Assembly (NCBI GenBank): GCA_964404285.1
Contig: CAYOJK010000002.1
Span: 274,795 to 338,794, forward strand
Length of the DNA stretch: 64,000 bases
Origin: JBASEY01 sp964404285
GTDB taxonomy: Bacteria; CSSED10-310
Direction of reading: 5' to 3'
Both the position numbers and the translations under genes were made by a program. Of the stretch, positions 62,472 to 64,000 are shown piece after piece. The stretch's first letter is position 1. Each line of letters opens with the position of its first letter. A model generated the notes under the pieces. It was given only the letters and a program-made list of their open reading frames with translations, was not told the origin of the DNA and searched no databases.

Positions 62472-64000
62472 TTACATATCCGTGTAACCGAATGTCAGAT
62501 AACCGTAATCCCCAATCAAATTATCCATCTGAGCATTGAGCAGACCGCTGTAGAATTCCAAATCAGGGACATGACCATCGACATTAGGCCAGATAAACGG
62601 TTCGAATACTTGGATTACCGTCAACCCAGGTTCATAATTTCTGTATTCAAAGTCGAACTCCTGCTGTTCATTCCATGATGGCCAGAACCAGAATTCACCG
62701 TAGACGCCAAGCAGTACTGCGGTCGCGATATTCAGCATAGGATCATCGGTATTGTTACACACATGACAATCCAACCAGAATATGTCGCCGGCGCGGAACA
62801 TGTCTTCCTGCGAGATGATCAACTGAGATCCAAGATAATCACATTCGGGTGTCGGCTCAGGTGTTGGCGTGTAGGTCGGAGGCGCTGAAGTCGGGGTCGT
62901 GGTAGGCGGCGCTGACGTCGGTGTAGCGGTAGGCGGCTCTGATGTCGGTGTAGCGGTCGGAGGCTCAGTAGTCGGTGTAGCAGTCGGAGGCTCAGTAGTC
63001 GGTGTGGATGTCGGCGGAACAGGAGTATCCGTCGGAATCGGTGTTTCGGTCGGCTCAGGTGTCGGAGTGCCGAGACAGTTGAAAGTAAAGGAGCCATTGA
63101 TCACGCCAAAGTATTCGACATCATCGTATAATTTGTGAGGAGCGAATTCGCTGGTATCACCCTCTGCACAGCCACCACAGGTAACTTTGAAGGTCAATAC
63201 GGCTAGAGCGCCATGGCTGCCAACCGGAACTTCGACTGGCGGCAATGAGAATCCAGCAATACGGACACTGCCTGGGTCGGCTTCGTTACAACCAAACATA
63301 ATCCAACCCGGATCCAATTCTCCTTCCACACAATCTATATATTCCAACATGGCGCCGTCAAAAGCTACATCGAAGGTGAAAGCATCTATCGGAGTCGTAT
63401 CATTGTGAATAATCACTTCGACTTCGATTTCGTCATCCGTGCAGCCATAGTAATCGCCTACAGCCACATAATCCGGTGGAGGTGTAGGAGTCGGACCTGA
63501 AGTTGGAGTCGAGGTCGGCTCAGGCGGTTCAGTCGGCTCAGGTGTTGGTGTACCTCCACAGGAAAAGGTAAATGTACCATTAACAGCTCCATACAGCGCT
63601 ATGTCATCCAGCATTCTATGAGGAGCGAATTCGCTGGTATCACCTTCATCACAGTTTTCACAGGTGACCCTGAAGGTAAACACAGCCAGAACACCATCGC
63701 TGCCGACGGGAATTTCAACCGGCGGCAACGAGAATCCTGCAATTCGGACACTGCCTGGATCAGCTTCGTTACAACCAAACATAACCCAACCGGGATCCAG
63801 ATCACCGGCTACACAATCGATGTATTCAAGCATGGTGCCGTCAAAAGCGACATCCATGGTAAATGCGTCAACAGGGGTAGTCTCGTTATACAACCTGACT
63901 TCCACTTCAATTTCATCATCCGTGCAACCATAGTAATCTCCAAGATAGATATAATCCGGAGGCAATGGAGTCGGAGTAGCTGTCGGACCTGTTGTTGGAG
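62472..64000 (-). CDS. scaffoldin-like protein with at least two cohesin modules (5' end outside window)
   Basis: The frame is open to the end of the window, so the N-terminus is missing. Two cohesin-like modules are visible (about 63553-63965 and 63073-63477). Each starts with YYGCTDDEIEVEV and has DAFTFDVAFDGAMLEYIDC, a conserved NEADPGSVRIAGFSLPPVE, then VLAVFTFRVTC and a final VNGTFTFSC. This is the cohesin order: a DxAxF strand, an LE-x-V turn, GxL then a hydrophobic F-x-V strand, and a closing strand. Each module has several cysteines. Thr/Pro linkers separate the modules. The last 120 residues (around 62472-62835) form a beta domain with YGEFWFWPSW, EPFIWPNVDG and FYSGLLN motifs shared with the M28 peptidase at 14156. 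The protein would bind the dockerins at 3577, 8175 and 10682. TTG 63965 is not the native start; linker sequence continues upstream. Confidence 0.85.
   Translation of the reverse strand, partial: PTTGPTATPTPLPPDYIYLGDYYGCTDDEIEVEVRLYNETTPVDAFTMDVAFDGTMLEYIDCVAGDLDPGWVMFGCNEADPGSVRIAGFSLPPVEIPVGSDGVLAVFTFRVTCENCDEGDTSEFAPHRMLDDIALYGAVNGTFTFSCGGTPTPEPTEPPEPTSTPTSGPTPTPPPDYVAVGDYYGCTDDEIEVEVIIHNDTTPIDAFTFDVAFDGAMLEYIDCVEGELDPGWIMFGCNEADPGSVRIAGFSLPPVEVPVGSHGALAVLTFKVTCGGCAEGDTSEFAPHKLYDDVEYFGVINGSFTFNCLGTPTPEPTETPIPTDTPVPPTSTPTTEPPTATPTTEPPTATPTSEPPTATPTSAPPTTTPTSAPPTYTPTPEPTPECDYLGSQLIISQEDMFRAGDIFWLDCHVCNNTDDPMLNIATAVLLGVYGEFWFWPSWNEQQEFDFEYRNYEPGLTVIQVFEPFIWPNVDGHVPDLEFYSGLLNAQMDNLIGDYGYLTFGYTDM
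62860..63027 (-). repeat. 27-base tandem repeats encoding a Thr/Pro linker
   Basis: About six imperfect copies encode 9-residue units such as EPPTATPTS and APPTTTPTS. They form the long linker between the last cohesin and the C-terminal domain. The DNA copies are similar enough to suggest slippage or unequal exchange. Confidence 0.8.
63073..63965 (-). repeat. duplicated cohesin modules with high DNA identity
   Basis: Two units of about 400 bases, separated by a Thr/Pro linker, share long nearly identical DNA stretches, for example around the region encoding NEADPGSVRIAGFSLPP. The duplication appears recent. Further copies upstream are likely but lie outside the window. Confidence 0.85.

Noticed and set aside
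62860..63540. Repetitive DNA near the window end that could look like a CRISPR array
   Set aside because: The repeats are in frame, encode Thr/Pro linkers and duplicated cohesin modules, and there are no spacers or cas genes.

Overview
The window comes from a bacterium with an outer membrane. It has an LPS-export module (lptCA-lptB), an MsbA-like ABC exporter, an outer-membrane beta-barrel protein and a SurA-like chaperone. Energy metabolism looks at least facultatively anaerobic, because a membrane-bound ammonifying nitrite reductase (nrfHA) is present. Sigma-54 and an NtrC-type activator are also present. The lptB-rpoN-hpf order, a SahR-like ArsR-methyltransferase regulator next to ahcY, and the glycine-cysteine-leucine tRNA trio recall Proteobacteria. 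The very large secreted proteins with Thr-Pro linkers, dockerins and cohesins are more typical of little-studied anaerobic lineages. I cannot assign a phylum from the sequence alone.

Layout. 0-3.6 kb: the 3' end of a GNAT/acyl-CoA-ligase-type gene, then a copper operon (csoR-copA) with a visible CsoR-type operator. 3.6-17 kb: four large secreted proteins on the minus strand. They are a beta-helix protein with a C-terminal dockerin and an internal in-frame stop, two gingipain-type (C25) proteases each ending in a dockerin, and an M28 aminopeptidase. 17-19.2 kb: nrfHA. 19.3-25.7 kb: a small membrane protein, a HIT protein, an lptC-lptA fusion, lptB, rpoN and hpf. 25.7-31.8 kb: metK with a structured leader, a GH57 glycosidase, ahcY and its likely ArsR-methyltransferase regulator. 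31.8-35.8 kb: rarA, an outer-membrane protein and bifunctional ftcD. 35.9-46.2 kb: a minus-strand block with three tRNAs, yraN, rnhB, rplS, trmD, rimM, khpA, rpsP and ffh, then repeat proteins, a RodZ-like protein, a SurA-like protein, folE2 and queD. 46.3-54.9 kb: msbA, a DciA-like gene, an NtrC-type regulator, a galactokinase-like kinase, a DUF6600 protein, a DUF362 protein and a DUF2520 protein. 55.4-62 kb: a membrane-anchored acidic protein, a purL-purQ-purS-like operon and an unknown protein. 62-64 kb: tRNA-Gln and tRNA-Glu, then the 3' end of a scaffoldin-like gene with at least two cohesin modules that runs off the window.

The most striking content is the extracellular cohesin-dockerin set. 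Dockerins are fused to cysteine proteases and a beta-helix protein instead of to cellulases, and a tandem-cohesin protein lies about 48 kb away. The scaffoldin-like protein and the M28 peptidase appear to share a C-terminal domain, and the M28 peptidase shares FnIII-type and beta-sandwich modules with one C25 protease. Together they suggest a cell-surface or secreted protease complex built on cellulosome principles. This is inferred from domain architecture and has not been shown.

Other points of interest are a PurS-like protein with two tandem PurS units overlapping purQ, a single-chain LptC-LptA bridge, an NrfA with CxxCH in place of the classical CxxCK at heme 1, palindromic operators at the ahcY-regulator and metK promoters, and an AT-rich convergent intergenic region with DnaA-box-like sequences.
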